Source of the DNA: CAYLJJ01 sp964384025
Lineage (GTDB): Bacteria; Myxococcota_A; Bradymonadia; UBA7976; UBA1532
Assembly: GCA_964384025.1 (NCBI GenBank)
Contig: CAYLJJ010000049.1
Span: forward strand, 1 to 46,996
Direction: 5' to 3'
Length of the DNA: 46,996 bases
Under the pieces are notes generated by a model. The model saw only the letters and a list, made by a program, of their open reading frames with translations. It was not told the origin of the DNA and searched no databases. Position numbers and translations under genes: made by a program. Positions 32,974 to 42,836 of this stretch are shown here, piece by piece (position 1 is the stretch's first letter; every line of letters begins with the position of its first letter).

Positions 32974-35829
32974 ATGTCCCAAGGGTTCCCCTCAGCCCCC
33001 CTTGACTCCTTCAGCCCTCGCCACCTGGGTCCTGATCCTAAAGGGTGTAGGGAGATGTTAGAGGCCCTCTCCTGCTCTACGCTAAAACAGCTTATCCAGG
33101 AGATCATCCCCTCCCAGATCCAACTCCAACGGCCCCTCTCGCTGCCTCCTGCGCTGGGAGAAACGTCGGCGCTGGCGCGGCTTAAGAAGCTTCTGGCTAA
33201 GAACAAGATCCATCGTTCCCTCATCGGTCTGGGCTACAGCCCCTCTTTGACCCCTGCTGTTATTCAACGCAACATCTTGGAGAATCCGGGTTGGTACACC
33301 CAATATACTCCCTATCAGGCGGAGATCTCTCAGGGGCGTCTGGAAGCTCTCCTCAATTTCCAAACGATGGTGGTGGATCTCACAGCTCTCCCTTTGGCCA
33401 ACGCCTCCCTCTTAGATGAGGCCACCGCCGCCGCTGAAGCGATGGCGATGTGTCGAACCATCAGCCGCAAACGTCGCCCCCGTTTCTTTGTTGCAGAGAG
33501 CTGCCATCCCCAAACCATCGCGGTGATCCGTGGCCGCGCAGAACCCATCGGGGTGCAGCTTGAGGTGGGAGCGCTGTCCAGCTTGAAGATCGGCCCAGAT
33601 CTCTCTGGTGCTCTCTTGCAATATCCTGACACAGAGGGACAACTTCTGGATTATGCTCCCCTCATCCAGAAACTGCATAAGGCAGGCGCTCTGGCGGTGG
33701 TGGCCGCTGATCTTCTAGCCCTCAGCCTCCTCAAGCCTCCTGGAGAGTTTGGCGCTGATATCGTCGTGGGCTCTGTTCAGCGCTTCGGCCTGCCCCTGGG
33801 CTATGGTGGCCCTCATGCCGGCTTTATGAGCTGTCATACTCGCTATAAGCGGCAGATGCCCGGCCGCATCATCGGCGTCTCCAAGGACCGCGAAGGACAG
33901 CCTGCTTATCGCTTGGCGCTCCAGACCCGAGAGCAGCATATTCGCCGAGATCGCGCCACCAGCAACATCTGCACAGCCCAGGTTCTCTTGGCGATCATGG
34001 CCAGCTTCTATGGGATCTATCACGGCCCCGAAGGCCTTCAGAGGATCGCAGCGCGAATCTATAGACTGCGAAGGGCTCTAGAGCGGGGGCTCAAGCGTCT
34101 GGGCTACGCTCTAGAGGAACTGCCCGCCTTTGACACTCTCAAGATCCCTCATCCCGATCCAGAGAAGCTTCACCTGCGAGCGGAGGAGCAGGGCCTTAAC
34201 CTGCGACGCTACCCAGATGGATATGTTGGTATCACCCTGGACGAGACCTGTGATCTGCCCCTGTTGGATACGCTCTTTGGGCTCTTTGGTGATCCTGACT
34301 TTGAAGCGAGAGAGCTGATCGAGGAGCTGAAGATCCCGGCTGAGTTTCAGCGACAGAGCCCATTTATGCAGCACCCAGTCTTTAACCGCTACCACAGCGA
34401 GACCGAGCTGCTGCGTTATATCTTCCAACTTCAGGGTAAGGATATCTCTCTGGCCCAGAGCATGATCCCCTTGGGTTCCTGCACCATGAAGCTCAACGCC
34501 AGCACAGAGATGCTCCCCCTCTCCTGGCCCGAGCTGACTGATCTACACCCCTTTGCTCCTCCAGCGCAGGCCCAGGGCTATCTAGAGATGATGGAGGAGT
34601 TAGGCGCTTGGCTGGCGGAGATCAGCGGCTTTGAGGCGGTCAGCTTCCAACCCAACGCGGGCTCTCAGGGAGAGTTCACGGGCTTGATGATGATCCGCGC
34701 TTGGCACCGGAGCCGAGGGGAAGAGCAGCGGGAGATCTGCCTGATTCCCAGCTCGGCGCATGGCACCAACCCCGCCAGCGCGATCATGGCAGGGATGAAG
34801 GTGGTCGAGGTCAAGTGTGATCAAGAGGGCAATATCGATCTTCAGGATCTGAGGGCCAAGGCAGAGCGCGCCGGTCCTCGCTTGGCCGCCCTGATGGTCA
34901 CCTACCCCTCGACCCATGGGGTTTTTGAGGAGGGGATCTTGGAGATCTCTCAGATTGTGCATGCGCAGGGAGGGCAGATCTACCTGGATGGGGCCAATAT
35001 GAACGCCCAGCTTGGTCTCTGTCGGCCTGGAGAGATGGGCGCTGATGTTTGTCATCTAAACCTACATAAGACCTTTGCCATCCCCCACGGTGGAGGAGGA
35101 CCTGGCGTTGGTCCTGTGGCGGTAGCCGCCCACCTGATCCCCTTCCTGCCAGGGCACCCCTTGAGCGACTGTGGCGGAGAGCAAGCGATCCAGCCAGTAG
35201 CTGCGGCGCCCTATGGCAGCCCCTCGATTCTGCCCATCTCCTCTCTCTACATATCTATGATGGGCGCGGAGGGCCTCAGAGAGAGTGCGCGTTATGCCAT
35301 CCTCAACGCCAACTATATGGCTACCCGCCTAAAGGAGCATTACCCCCTACTCTACACTGGAACTTCAGGGCGCGTGGCTCACGAGTTTATTTTGGACTGT
35401 CGTGGATTTCAGAGCTTAGGGCTCCAAGTGGATGACATCGCCAAGCGTCTCATGGACTTTGGTTTTCATGCCCCGACTATGTCCTTCCCTGTGCCGGGGA
35501 CCCTGATGGTCGAACCCACCGAGAGCGAGTCTAAGGCGGAGCTGGATCGCTTCTGCGAGGCGATGATCCAGATCCGTGAGGAGATCTACGCCATCGAGCG
35601 GGGCGAGCTGAGCGCGGCTGAGAGCCCTCTACGCTACGCCCCTCACACCGCTGAGGCGGTCAGCGCAGATCTCTGGGAGCGCCGCTACCCTCGCAGTCAG
35701 GGAGCTTACCCTCTCGCTGAGCTACGCCAGCGAAAGTATTGGCCTCCGGTAGGGCGGATCGACAACGCTTGGGGAGATCGCAATCTAAGCTGCGCTTGCC
35801 CCCCTATGGAGAGCCTTCTAGAGCCTTGA
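32974..35829 (+). CDS. gcvP: Glycine dehydrogenase (decarboxylating), P-protein
   Basis: A 951-residue PLP enzyme of the glycine cleavage system: it decarboxylates glycine and transfers the methylamine group to lipoyl GcvH. ATG 32974 has GGAG seven bases upstream; an ATG at 32929 lacks one. The N-terminus FSPRHLGPD and the glycine-rich LGYGGPHAGF belong to the first half. QPNAGSQGEFTGL and SAHGTNPASA are in the second half; the PLP lysine is K699 in LNLHKTFAIPHGGGGPG. It is the fused long form (alpha and beta halves in one chain). gcvT and gcvH are not in the window. The 280 bases upstream are AT-rich, but no glycine riboswitch core was found. Confidence 0.96.
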   Translation: MSQGFPSAPLDSFSPRHLGPDPKGCREMLEALSCSTLKQLIQEIIPSQIQLQRPLSLPPALGETSALARLKKLLAKNKIHRSLIGLGYSPSLTPAVIQRNILENPGWYTQYTPYQAEISQGRLEALLNFQTMVVDLTALPLANASLLDEATAAAEAMAMCRTISRKRRPRFFVAESCHPQTIAVIRGRAEPIGVQLEVGALSSLKIGPDLSGALLQYPDTEGQLLDYAPLIQKLHKAGALAVVAADLLALSLLKPPGEFGADIVVGSVQRFGLPLGYGGPHAGFMSCHTRYKRQMPGRIIGVSKDREGQPAYRLALQTREQHIRRDRATSNICTAQVLLAIMASFYGIYHGPEGLQRIAARIYRLRRALERGLKRLGYALEELPAFDTLKIPHPDPEKLHLRAEEQGLNLRRYPDGYVGITLDETCDLPLLDTLFGLFGDPDFEARELIEELKIPAEFQRQSPFMQHPVFNRYHSETELLRYIFQLQGKDISLAQSMIPLGSCTMKLNASTEMLPLSWPELTDLHPFAPPAQAQGYLEMMEELGAWLAEISGFEAVSFQPNAGSQGEFTGLMMIRAWHRSRGEEQREICLIPSSAHGTNPASAIMAGMKVVEVKCDQEGNIDLQDLRAKAERAGPRLAALMVTYPSTHGVFEEGILEISQIVHAQGGQIYLDGANMNAQLGLCRPGEMGADVCHLNLHKTFAIPHGGGGPGVGPVAVAAHLIPFLPGHPLSDCGGEQAIQPVAAAPYGSPSILPISSLYISMMGAEGLRESARYAILNANYMATRLKEHYPLLYTGTSGRVAHEFILDCRGFQSLGLQVDDIAKRLMDFGFHAPTMSFPVPGTLMVEPTESESKAELDRFCEAMIQIREEIYAIERGELSAAESPLRYAPHTAEAVSADLWERRYPRSQGAYPLAELRQRKYWPPVGRIDNAWGDRNLSCACPPMESLLEP

Positions 35830-35963
35830 TGGGCGCCGCCTAAGGGCCTCTCTCACCGCGCTTCATGAGCTGGCTGAGCCTGAGCTGCTACAGTGGTCCT
35901 GAAGGCGGGCCGCTCCCTGGATCGGCGAAACCTCCTGCTTAAAGGGCTCCTCTCTCTTGTGGT

Positions 35964-36503
35964 TTAGCCACACTCCTCGCTGCCCGCCGCGGATACGACC
36001 GCACAGCCGCTGTCAAAAGGCCCTGGTCCTGCAGCACAAGCCGCACAGCAATCTTCGATCGGCTGAGCCGGTCCATCAGGGCCATCTGTCCGTGAGATGG
36101 TCGCTGACTGAGAGTTACAGCCCGTCCAACGGCAGTGGCAGCACAGCCAAGGACCTCCTTCTGGTTGGCACACCTCGACATCTCCGCTCCCAGCGCCTCC
36201 GCCCGTGTCCCCGCCTGGACTCTCTGCTTCCTCTAAGAGGGAGACACAATCGCGCCACTGTTCACAGGCGGTGATCTCATCGACGCAGCGCTCTACCGCA
36301 GCGATAGACTCAGCGCTCTTGCCCTCGCGGTTCTCCTCACATCGAGCTTCACAGCTCTCCTTCTCATCATCACAAAGCTCTACACGACGATCGCAGGTGC
36401 CGCTGCACCCTTTGCCCCCGTTGTCATCGTCATCATCTGAGCTGCATGTGATCAAGAGAGGGAGGATGAGGAAAAGAAGAAACAATTGCCATGCTTTAAC
36501 CAT
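35964..36503 (-). CDS. Cys-rich lipoprotein
   Basis: A 179-residue lipoprotein, ATG 36503 with AAGGA upstream. Lipobox in LILPLLITCSS, followed by an Asp/Asn-rich spacer and a helical Cys-rich part (CDRRVELCDDEKESC, CEENREG, CVDEITACEQWRDC) in which Cys pairs are spaced to lock helices. The C-terminal half is Gly/Pro-rich with CCHCRW and CCAACAAG motifs. No family recognised; similar small helical Cys-rich lipoproteins are common in this group. Confidence 0.65.
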   Translation of the reverse strand: MVKAWQLFLLFLILPLLITCSSDDDDDNGGKGCSGTCDRRVELCDDEKESCEARCEENREGKSAESIAAVERCVDEITACEQWRDCVSLLEEAESPGGDTGGGAGSGDVEVCQPEGGPWLCCHCRWTGCNSQSATISRTDGPDGPAQPIEDCCAACAAGPGPFDSGCAVVSAAGSEECG

Positions 36504-36581
36504 TTTCGGCAGTCCTTTTGAGCCAGAGAGAAGTCGATTCCGGCTGAATTTGGTCCTATTTAGAAAAACTTTATCGGTTTC

Positions 36582-38054
36582 TTATTGTACGGTTGATTGA
36601 GGTGAGTCTTGGGGGGCTTGTTCAGGCCTTTCTGTAGAACGCTCAGGTACCTTCTCTACATCCAACCACCGCCGCAACAGGAGGAGCGCCACCGGACTGA
36701 TCATAGTAGAAGCGCCCACCAGGATCCACATCAGCTCTGTATTTCGGGTCGCGGCGGTGGAGCCTTCAGCGCAGAGCTGGGCGAGTAGAATCCCCGATAG
36801 AGGACCAGCGGCGACCTTAGCAAAGAACATCGGCGCCTTCGAATAGGCCATATAACTCGACTCTTTGCCCGCCGGAGCCACACTGGCGGTATATTCGTAG
36901 ATCCGTGGTGAGTAGATCGCTTCACCGATGGAGAGGACAACCTGAAACATAACGATGAGGGCTATCGACTCTCCAAAGCCCATGAAGAACACCGAACTGG
37001 CCGCGATAAAGGCACCAAGGGTGATGGCTACATAAGCACGCATATTGCTGGTCAATGCTGTCATCACCGGCACCAGAAAGATGATGATCAGCGGATTGAT
37101 GGCGTAGAGAGTACCCATCCACTCATCGAAGCCAATACGCTCCATATAAAGAGGATAGAGGGAGTGATTATACTGAAAAATCATCTTCACTAGAACCAAT
37201 AAGCCGATGAAAGCGATGAAAATCCAGAAGCTACGCTCCGCTATAACCTCCCTCATCACCATCAGAGCGCTCTTATTCTGGTTCTTTCTCTGCGCTTCAG
37301 CAGCCTCAACCGCCGCCTCCTCGTCACCATCTGCCAACTCTTCAGCAGGGATCTCCTCACGGATGAAAAACAGCACAAGCAGGATGGAGAACAGCGTCGC
37401 GATTACCGCCACCGAGAAGATGATTTGCAGCGGGCGGATCGTGAGATCGAGTCCAGCGACGGAGAGGGAGATCGGTTCGGTGAAGGTCTCTCGTAGCCAG
37501 TCGCGGCTGATACCCGCGAAGAAGGCGCCGATGTTCATCACCACGTAGTACCAGGAGAAGGCGTATTTCTGAGCGCGTTTGGTGCTGAACAGCTTCACCG
37601 CCGCCGCGAGCAGCGGGATCATATAGGCAAAACCCACCGAGAGAAGAAACAAGCCAGGATAGACAACCCAAGGCTCTGTAGTGGTCGAGATGGCGACACG
37701 CCCCAGCAGAGCAATAAAGAGCCCCAGGGTGAGCGCTTTACGAATGCCCATGCTGTCAGCCACGAAGCCGACAAAGAGCATAAAGAAGGACATCGAGGCG
37801 GACCAAACCCCAAAGATCGTACCCGCCATCTCATCCGACAGGCCCATATCCTGTGTCAGAAAGGCCATAAGGATCAGGACCGAAGCAAAATAGGCCAAGC
37901 TCTCCATCACCTTGACCGCGTAGGCGATCCAGATCTCCCGAGGGCAGCGTAAGAGGCTCCTTAGCCCATCACGGTAATCTTTCGCTGCATCTCTCAACGC
38001 TGTGGCGACTCTCCCAGATACTGTCACATCTGATCTCCAACCATTCACAAGCAT
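36582..38054 (-). CDS. MFS transporter (POT/oligopeptide-transporter-like features)
   Basis: A 490-residue inner-membrane transporter with about 12 transmembrane helices. I chose ATG 38054; an in-frame TTG at 38102 has a good AAGGAG but too close to it, so the start is uncertain. MFS motif A is GFVADSMGIRKALTLG (after TM2). The segment FSWYYVVMNIGAFFAG recalls the signature of proton-dependent oligopeptide transporters. A long acidic loop (EELADGDEEAAVEAAEAQ) splits the two six-helix halves. The substrate cannot be told from sequence. It lies upstream of the Cys-rich lipoprotein gene on the same strand, 78 bases apart. Confidence 0.8.
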   Translation of the reverse strand: MLVNGWRSDVTVSGRVATALRDAAKDYRDGLRSLLRCPREIWIAYAVKVMESLAYFASVLILMAFLTQDMGLSDEMAGTIFGVWSASMSFFMLFVGFVADSMGIRKALTLGLFIALLGRVAISTTTEPWVVYPGLFLLSVGFAYMIPLLAAAVKLFSTKRAQKYAFSWYYVVMNIGAFFAGISRDWLRETFTEPISLSVAGLDLTIRPLQIIFSVAVIATLFSILLVLFFIREEIPAEELADGDEEAAVEAAEAQRKNQNKSALMVMREVIAERSFWIFIAFIGLLVLVKMIFQYNHSLYPLYMERIGFDEWMGTLYAINPLIIIFLVPVMTALTSNMRAYVAITLGAFIAASSVFFMGFGESIALIVMFQVVLSIGEAIYSPRIYEYTASVAPAGKESSYMAYSKAPMFFAKVAAGPLSGILLAQLCAEGSTAATRNTELMWILVGASTMISPVALLLLRRWLDVEKVPERSTERPEQAPQDSPQSTVQ

Positions 38055-38339
38055 CTTGGTGCTCTTGACGCTGGGATGCAATAGAGATCTGGCAAAGTCC
38101 AACTCCTTTCAGCTCTTCCTCTATTCAAAAGACCACTTAATCATGTTGATGCTCTCATCATGTAGAGCAACAAAGTGCTTTCCATTTTAACCGGTTTTAG
38201 ATTCAATAGCATCAATAGGCAGCAGTAAGTTATAATGATTCATAGATCATGAAAATCACATGGATTTTATTTTATAAATCGCGAGAATCTGATAATCTTG
38301 GCGACAAATAATTTAGTTACTTTAACTGGGATAATTCTT

Positions 38340-38837
38340 ATGTTGCTTCCAAAACTCTTTACATTGCTACTTTTAGCTGCATCTCCAAACAATTCGGATT
38401 CTCTAGAGCCTTTTGAAGGCTGGCATTACCTCGGTGGAGGTGCTTCAGCTACTGTTGGCAGCGCTGCTGGAGGCATTGCAGGTGCATTCATTGGAGCAGC
38501 TATCAGCGATTCGGATGGCTGGGACTCAATTGGCACGACTCTGCTTGGAGGTTTCCTGGGGATTATCCCTGGCGCGATCGGAGGACTTATGAGCTACACG
38601 AGCCTTACAAAGACAGAGGGCTCCGATGGCTGGGCTTGGGCTGGTGCATCTATCGGTCTTATAAGCGGGATCGGCATCCTCTCACAGTCTCCAAACTATA
38701 GCCTCAGCGCACTCTTTCTCTCGCCTGCGGTGGGCGCGGCGCTCGGTTATGGATTGGGCTACAGCGAGTCGGAGATCTCGCTGGGGGTTGGAGAGGTTGA
38801 GGGGACTCGGGCTCTCATGTTTATGACTCATTTCTAA
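38340..38837 (+). CDS. Glycine-rich small membrane/exported protein
   Basis: A 165-residue protein. ATG 38340 begins a signal-like helix (LLPKLFTLLLLAASP); a longer frame to TTG 38298 is possible. The mature part has three hydrophobic Gly/Ala stretches with glycine-zipper spacing (GSAAGGIAGAFIGAAIS; LLGGFLGIIPGAIGGL; SPAVGAALGYGLGY). Such segments insert in membranes or oligomerise. The region just upstream (38103-38330) is very AT-rich; TTATAAT at 38230-38236 could be a -10 element. No family recognised. Confidence 0.55.
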   Translation: MLLPKLFTLLLLAASPNNSDSLEPFEGWHYLGGGASATVGSAAGGIAGAFIGAAISDSDGWDSIGTTLLGGFLGIIPGAIGGLMSYTSLTKTEGSDGWAWAGASIGLISGIGILSQSPNYSLSALFLSPAVGAALGYGLGYSESEISLGVGEVEGTRALMFMTHF

Positions 38838-39015
38838 AACCACAACAGTCCAGATACTTTTTGAGGAAGCAACAAGTCCACTGACGTAACCTATTGAAAC
38901 TATTAGCATAAACTGCTGAGGCTTCTGAACCAGATCTCAATGATTTCAAGAGTTTATAAAAACTGACCGGACTGTTGAGGACCAGCAAATCTTTGAAAAA
39001 AAGCAGGATCGCGCT

Positions 39016-41046
39016 TTGAGCAAAACTTCTGACCTACAGATCCCCTTCATGACAGCGGCCTTAGGGGCTTCTGTAGGCGCACTTATCTGGGTGAGCGTAG
39101 AGGGGGTTGCGCTGACTCAACATAGCATTCCAGGTTTCTACGCCTTTGGCTTGGTCGGAAGTTATGCACTCCCCGTTGCGCTTTTTGCGCTGATGATTTC
39201 GACAATTGGAGCCTGGCTTGCGCAACATGTTTGGATGCAGCGTTTTTGGAGCATTTGGAGCCAAAGGCTGCTGTCGGCGTTCTTGACGGTTGTGTTCGGG
39301 AGCCTGGTAATGCTGGGCCTTAGATACCTCTTTAAAATGCTCTTTGTGTCAGCAGATGTTCAATGGATCGCGCTCTCGTTAAGCGCGCCTCTTATCACGC
39401 TCATTTTATGGGGAACAATCCAGTCTTTATTCGGGCGTTGGCGCAAAGGTCGCGCTCTCAATGCTCGCGCTACAGCGCTGTTTATGATCGTGGTGGGTCT
39501 CCTTTGGGGCGTGAGCATGGCGCGCCTAAATGATGAAATCTTTGATGCGTTGTACCCCGCGCGTTTTCTTTGGCCGCTCGTCGTGTTCTTGGCTACTTGG
39601 CTTGGCTTGCTCCTCTGGCGTGACCTGGGCCGTGTAGGGCGACTGATCACGATGTTCTCATGGCTTGTATTGTTTGCTGCGGTTGGAGGCTGCTTTGCAA
39701 AGGGGGCTGAAACTTGGAATGCGACGCTCCGGAGCGCACCGTCGACTCATCTCTTTGAAGCCTTGCGATATCAAACCTCAGGGATCTCAGCGAGGATGCA
39801 GGTACCCAAAACGGGGGCTACATGTCATCCTGGCGTTGCTCCAACGGCCCTAAGCATGATGCCACAAGTTGATGAAGATGCCCCAAATATCATCCTTGTG
39901 ACTGTAGATGCGATGCGCTGGGATCATATAACGCTCAGTGGATATAAACGCAGGACCACACCAAATTTAGCAAAGTGGGCGAGGAAAGGGGCTGTTTTCT
40001 CGCGCGCATACACACCTGCAACCTCCACAAGGCAGACCTTTGGAGCACTCTTTACCGGGGTCCACCCCTCACTCTATGAGGCGCCTCCAGCACGAAAATG
40101 GAGTATGAGCCTCGCGCCTGGGCAGGAGACGATGGCGAGTGCCTTGAACGCTGCGGGATATCACACCACGGCGATCGTGGTCGCGCGTCGAACTTTCTCA
40201 GAGAGGGACAACGCGCTTCATGGTTTTGAGGTGATTGATCGAAGCCCACAAGAGTGGTGGAGAGTCCGCAACTACGCAGCACCATTACAGATAGATCGTG
40301 TTATCGCGACAGTGAGTGATCCTTATATCAAAAGACCTAAATTTGTCTGGACACATCTCCTTGAACCACATCAGAGTTATCATAGGGGGCCAAAACCTAA
40401 ATATTTTGGAAAAAAGAAGGTCGACAGGTATGATTCTGCAATCTATTTCGTAGACAGTGAGCTTGATCGACTGATTCGCTTTGTAATGAACCCATCAAGA
40501 AAAAATAAAACATATCTTATTTTAACAGCAGATCATGGCCACGCTTTTAGAGAGCATGGCCAGCGTTATCATGGAATGAGCCTCTACCTTGAGGAAAGCC
40601 ATGTTCCTCTGATCATCTGGGGTTCAAAAGTGAAGAGCCAAAGGATTAATTCTCCAACCGCTGTGCTTGATCTCTTTCCAACGATCTTCGATATGGCAGG
40701 TATCGGTGACTACGCTTCATTCTCATGCGGTGCTTCTTTGCTGGGGAGAGTTCAGGGGCTTGCAATAGAATCGAAACGCGGACCTTCAGATATCTATTTT
40801 GAGCAGATCGCAGATACATCCTCCGCGACCTTTAACGCTGCGCTGGTGCGTGGCTCTTATAAATTGATGGTCTTCCCCACCCGAGGCGCGGTGGAACTCT
40901 ATGATCTTATCGCAGATCCAAAAGAGCAGCACGATCTCTCACAGAAGAAACCTAAGCTCACAGTGACGCTTGTGGAAGCGATGAAGAGATACCAGAAAAT
41001 ACATGGGATAGATTCAAGTGTATATTTTCCAGATCTATCAGAGTGA
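39016..41046 (+). CDS. Membrane-anchored sulfatase-superfamily enzyme (LTA-synthase-like layout)
   Basis: A 676-residue protein; TTG 39016 has AGGA seven bases upstream, whereas the next ATG has none. Five or so transmembrane helices occupy residues 10-235, followed by an extracytoplasmic alkaline-phosphatase-superfamily domain (about 290-650). Metal-site residues: D298 in VTVDAMRWDH, and D506-H507-G508 in LTADHGHAF, with a later HG in RYHGM. The nucleophile region is TPATSTRQTFGALFTG (336-347), so no Cys or Ser in the formylglycine CxPxR context: a Thr or Ser nucleophile is implied, as in phosphoglycerol or phosphoethanolamine transferases rather than true sulfatases. Substrate unknown. A 178-base non-coding gap separates it from the upstream gene. 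Confidence 0.75.
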   Translation: MSKTSDLQIPFMTAALGASVGALIWVSVEGVALTQHSIPGFYAFGLVGSYALPVALFALMISTIGAWLAQHVWMQRFWSIWSQRLLSAFLTVVFGSLVMLGLRYLFKMLFVSADVQWIALSLSAPLITLILWGTIQSLFGRWRKGRALNARATALFMIVVGLLWGVSMARLNDEIFDALYPARFLWPLVVFLATWLGLLLWRDLGRVGRLITMFSWLVLFAAVGGCFAKGAETWNATLRSAPSTHLFEALRYQTSGISARMQVPKTGATCHPGVAPTALSMMPQVDEDAPNIILVTVDAMRWDHITLSGYKRRTTPNLAKWARKGAVFSRAYTPATSTRQTFGALFTGVHPSLYEAPPARKWSMSLAPGQETMASALNAAGYHTTAIVVARRTFSERDNALHGFEVIDRSPQEWWRVRNYAAPLQIDRVIATVSDPYIKRPKFVWTHLLEPHQSYHRGPKPKYFGKKKVDRYDSAIYFVDSELDRLIRFVMNPSRKNKTYLILTADHGHAFREHGQRYHGMSLYLEESHVPLIIWGSKVKSQRINSPTAVLDLFPTIFDMAGIGDYASFSCGASLLGRVQGLAIESKRGPSDIYFEQIADTSSATFNAALVRGSYKLMVFPTRGAVELYDLIADPKEQHDLSQKKPKLTVTLVEAMKRYQKIHGIDSSVYFPDLSE

Positions 41047-41198
41047 TCTTTAGGGCTTCTGCGACGACCAAGCCTTGACCGCTATTGCGCCGTAGATCTA
41101 GATGATTCAAAGTGCAAGTGGATGATGCAATGGCGCTTGACTCAACAGGGGAACCCAAGCTGGGTCAGGCTCTACTCATAGACTCAAAAGGGGACCCC

Positions 41199-42278
41199 AT
41201 GCTCAGGCGCAGCCTTCTCCTTCTCCTCCTCTCCTTTGGAGCCGCCCAGGCTCAATCTGAAGGCGAGGAAGCGGCCAACTTGGCCCTCAATGACACTTTC
41301 CTGATCCTCTTTAATGGTCCGGTCCACCTCTCCTCGCGCCTGCCCATGTTGATGGCTACCCAACCAGCGGCGGCAGGGATGGAGTTGAAGAAGTTCAAGC
41401 AGTTCAGCTTGGGCCTTAATTTCAAAAGTGACATCTATGCTCAGTTTCAAGATGTGAGCTACGGGGCAACCTTCCTGGGCTTGGATACAAAAACCCCAGA
41501 TGTGGTGCCGATGCCTGCCTTAGGGCTCAATGCTCGCTTGGCGATCAACAAGAAGATGGACGCTGGGTTGCGCCTTGACTTTATCCCCAACTTCTCTCAG
41601 AGCCTCAGCGGTATGGATATCGAGGCGGGACACTTTGTCCTGGGAGGGCAGCTGCGCTACCGCCTGATGAAGGCTCGGGGAGGGCGCCCAGAGCTCCTGG
41701 TCTCTGCGGGCTTCTCTAAGGCCGATGGAGAGCTCTCTCTCGCCAAGGGTAAAAAGGGTGCTTTTCAGGACACCTCTACCGGAATCCCTGTCGATGGGAG
41801 CTATGAATACACCGCAGGCCCTAAGCTGGAGTGGTCCCTCTTACAGTTCCAAACAGAGATGCGAGGGGTTTGGAAATTCCGCTCGGTGCATCCCTATCTG
41901 GGCTTTGGCTTTGATTTCACCAATGGAGAGATCAAGAGCAGCCTGGAGGGAAAGTTGCTCATCAGCGTGGGAGCGATGGGGCAGGAGATCAGCAAGAGTG
42001 ACAGCGATTTTCAATCCACCCTTGTCAAAGAGAAGCCCCACAGCCTCGCTCTTCACCCTCTGATGGGATTGGACTTCCCAATGGGGAAATTTCACTTTAC
42101 ACTTCAGGGAGATATCCATCTGCCGGTGGCTCAGGAAGCCACCAAGCAGCAGGAAGAAGTGGAGGAGTTCCTCAATGAAGATGAGGGCTTCTATTATGTG
42201 CGCTATCGTAACAACAGCAGCGGCTTTCGTAACCCTGTCTACTCGGTTGGGATGGGCTTACGCTACGACTTTCGTTGA
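41199..42278 (+). CDS. Predicted outer-membrane beta-barrel protein
   Basis: A 359-residue protein. ATG 41199 follows AAGGGGACCCC and starts a signal peptide (MLRRSLLLLLLSFGAAQAQ); the frame is open further upstream but without a signal. The mature part alternates amphipathic strands and ends in a classic aromatic outer-membrane tail (VYSVGMGLRYDFR). Repeating strand motifs such as FSLGLNFKSDIYAQF and YLGFGFDF support a barrel of 10-12 strands. The family was not recognised (some likeness to FadL-type transporters). Its stop overlaps the ATG of the decayed downstream gene (TGATG), so both were once an operon. Confidence 0.7.
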   Translation: MLRRSLLLLLLSFGAAQAQSEGEEAANLALNDTFLILFNGPVHLSSRLPMLMATQPAAAGMELKKFKQFSLGLNFKSDIYAQFQDVSYGATFLGLDTKTPDVVPMPALGLNARLAINKKMDAGLRLDFIPNFSQSLSGMDIEAGHFVLGGQLRYRLMKARGGRPELLVSAGFSKADGELSLAKGKKGAFQDTSTGIPVDGSYEYTAGPKLEWSLLQFQTEMRGVWKFRSVHPYLGFGFDFTNGEIKSSLEGKLLISVGAMGQEISKSDSDFQSTLVKEKPHSLALHPLMGLDFPMGKFHFTLQGDIHLPVAQEATKQQEEVEEFLNEDEGFYYVRYRNNSSGFRNPVYSVGMGLRYDFR

Positions 42279-42700
42279 TGTCAACTCTCCTCCTGCTCCT
42301 CACGCCCGGTTCGCTTTAAGCTCGAGATCGTCGGCAACCCTATCTCATCGGTGAGCGCAGAGAGCTACCACAATCCAGCAGGCTTTGCTGAGCCTGAGCG
42401 CCAGCGCACAACACCGAACGCTCACTCGAACCTGGGTCTTGAGTATGCTCTCAAGCCTGATTGGCGAATTCGCTTTGGGCTCTTTAGCGATAACAGCAGC
42501 GTGGATCGAAGCGAGATGAGCAAGTAGAAACGGATGGGTGAGATAGCGTAGACGGAGGTCAACTGCTGTGGTCTTTCTTTGGATTTTGGACCTCTCAGTA
42601 AGGAGAACAGCACCTTGGTGGCGAGCAACTGGGTCGAGGATAGAGGCAAGAGCGATCAACTCAGCGAGATCTTCACACAATACAGGCCAAATCATAGGTG
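42278..42700 (+). pseudogene. Decayed OmpP1/FadL-like outer-membrane gene
   Basis: ATG 42278 overlaps the upstream stop and encodes MSTLLLLLTPGS, a signal peptide start, then hits TAA. After a frame change at ~42315 the sequence reads LEIVGNPISSVSAESYHNPAGFAEP, with the NPAG motif typical of the N-terminus of FadL/OmpP1 proteins. It then jumps to SNLGLEYALKPDWRIRFGLF, which resembles the far C-terminal part of that family, and stops at TAG 42525-42527. A third frame near 42579-42670 carries LSKENSTLVASNWVEDRGKS. Several frameshifts, stops and a large internal deletion mark it as dead. Confidence 0.6.
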
Positions 42701-42758
42701 TACAGCCGTATGCTCACTTTTGTCTTGGCCGGATCTGCGAACCTCTAGGGCCTTTTTA

Positions 42759-42815
42759 TTGATAAAACAAGTTCCGGTATCCTTTAAATTATGGTAAATA
42801 AATTTTAACTATAAT
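42759..42815 (+). promoter_or_regulatory. Possible promoter of the ATPase operon
   Basis: A very AT-rich stretch before the three-gene operon. TTGATA (42759-42764) lies 18 bases before TTTAAA (42783-42788), and a perfect TATAAT is at 42810-42815, 21 bases before the first start codon. A purine-rich AAGGAAGG at 42818-42825 is the likely ribosome site, a little far from ATG 42837. Either -10 could be used; not proven. Confidence 0.4.
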
Positions 42816-42836
42816 CTAAGGAAGGCAGCATTTGAG

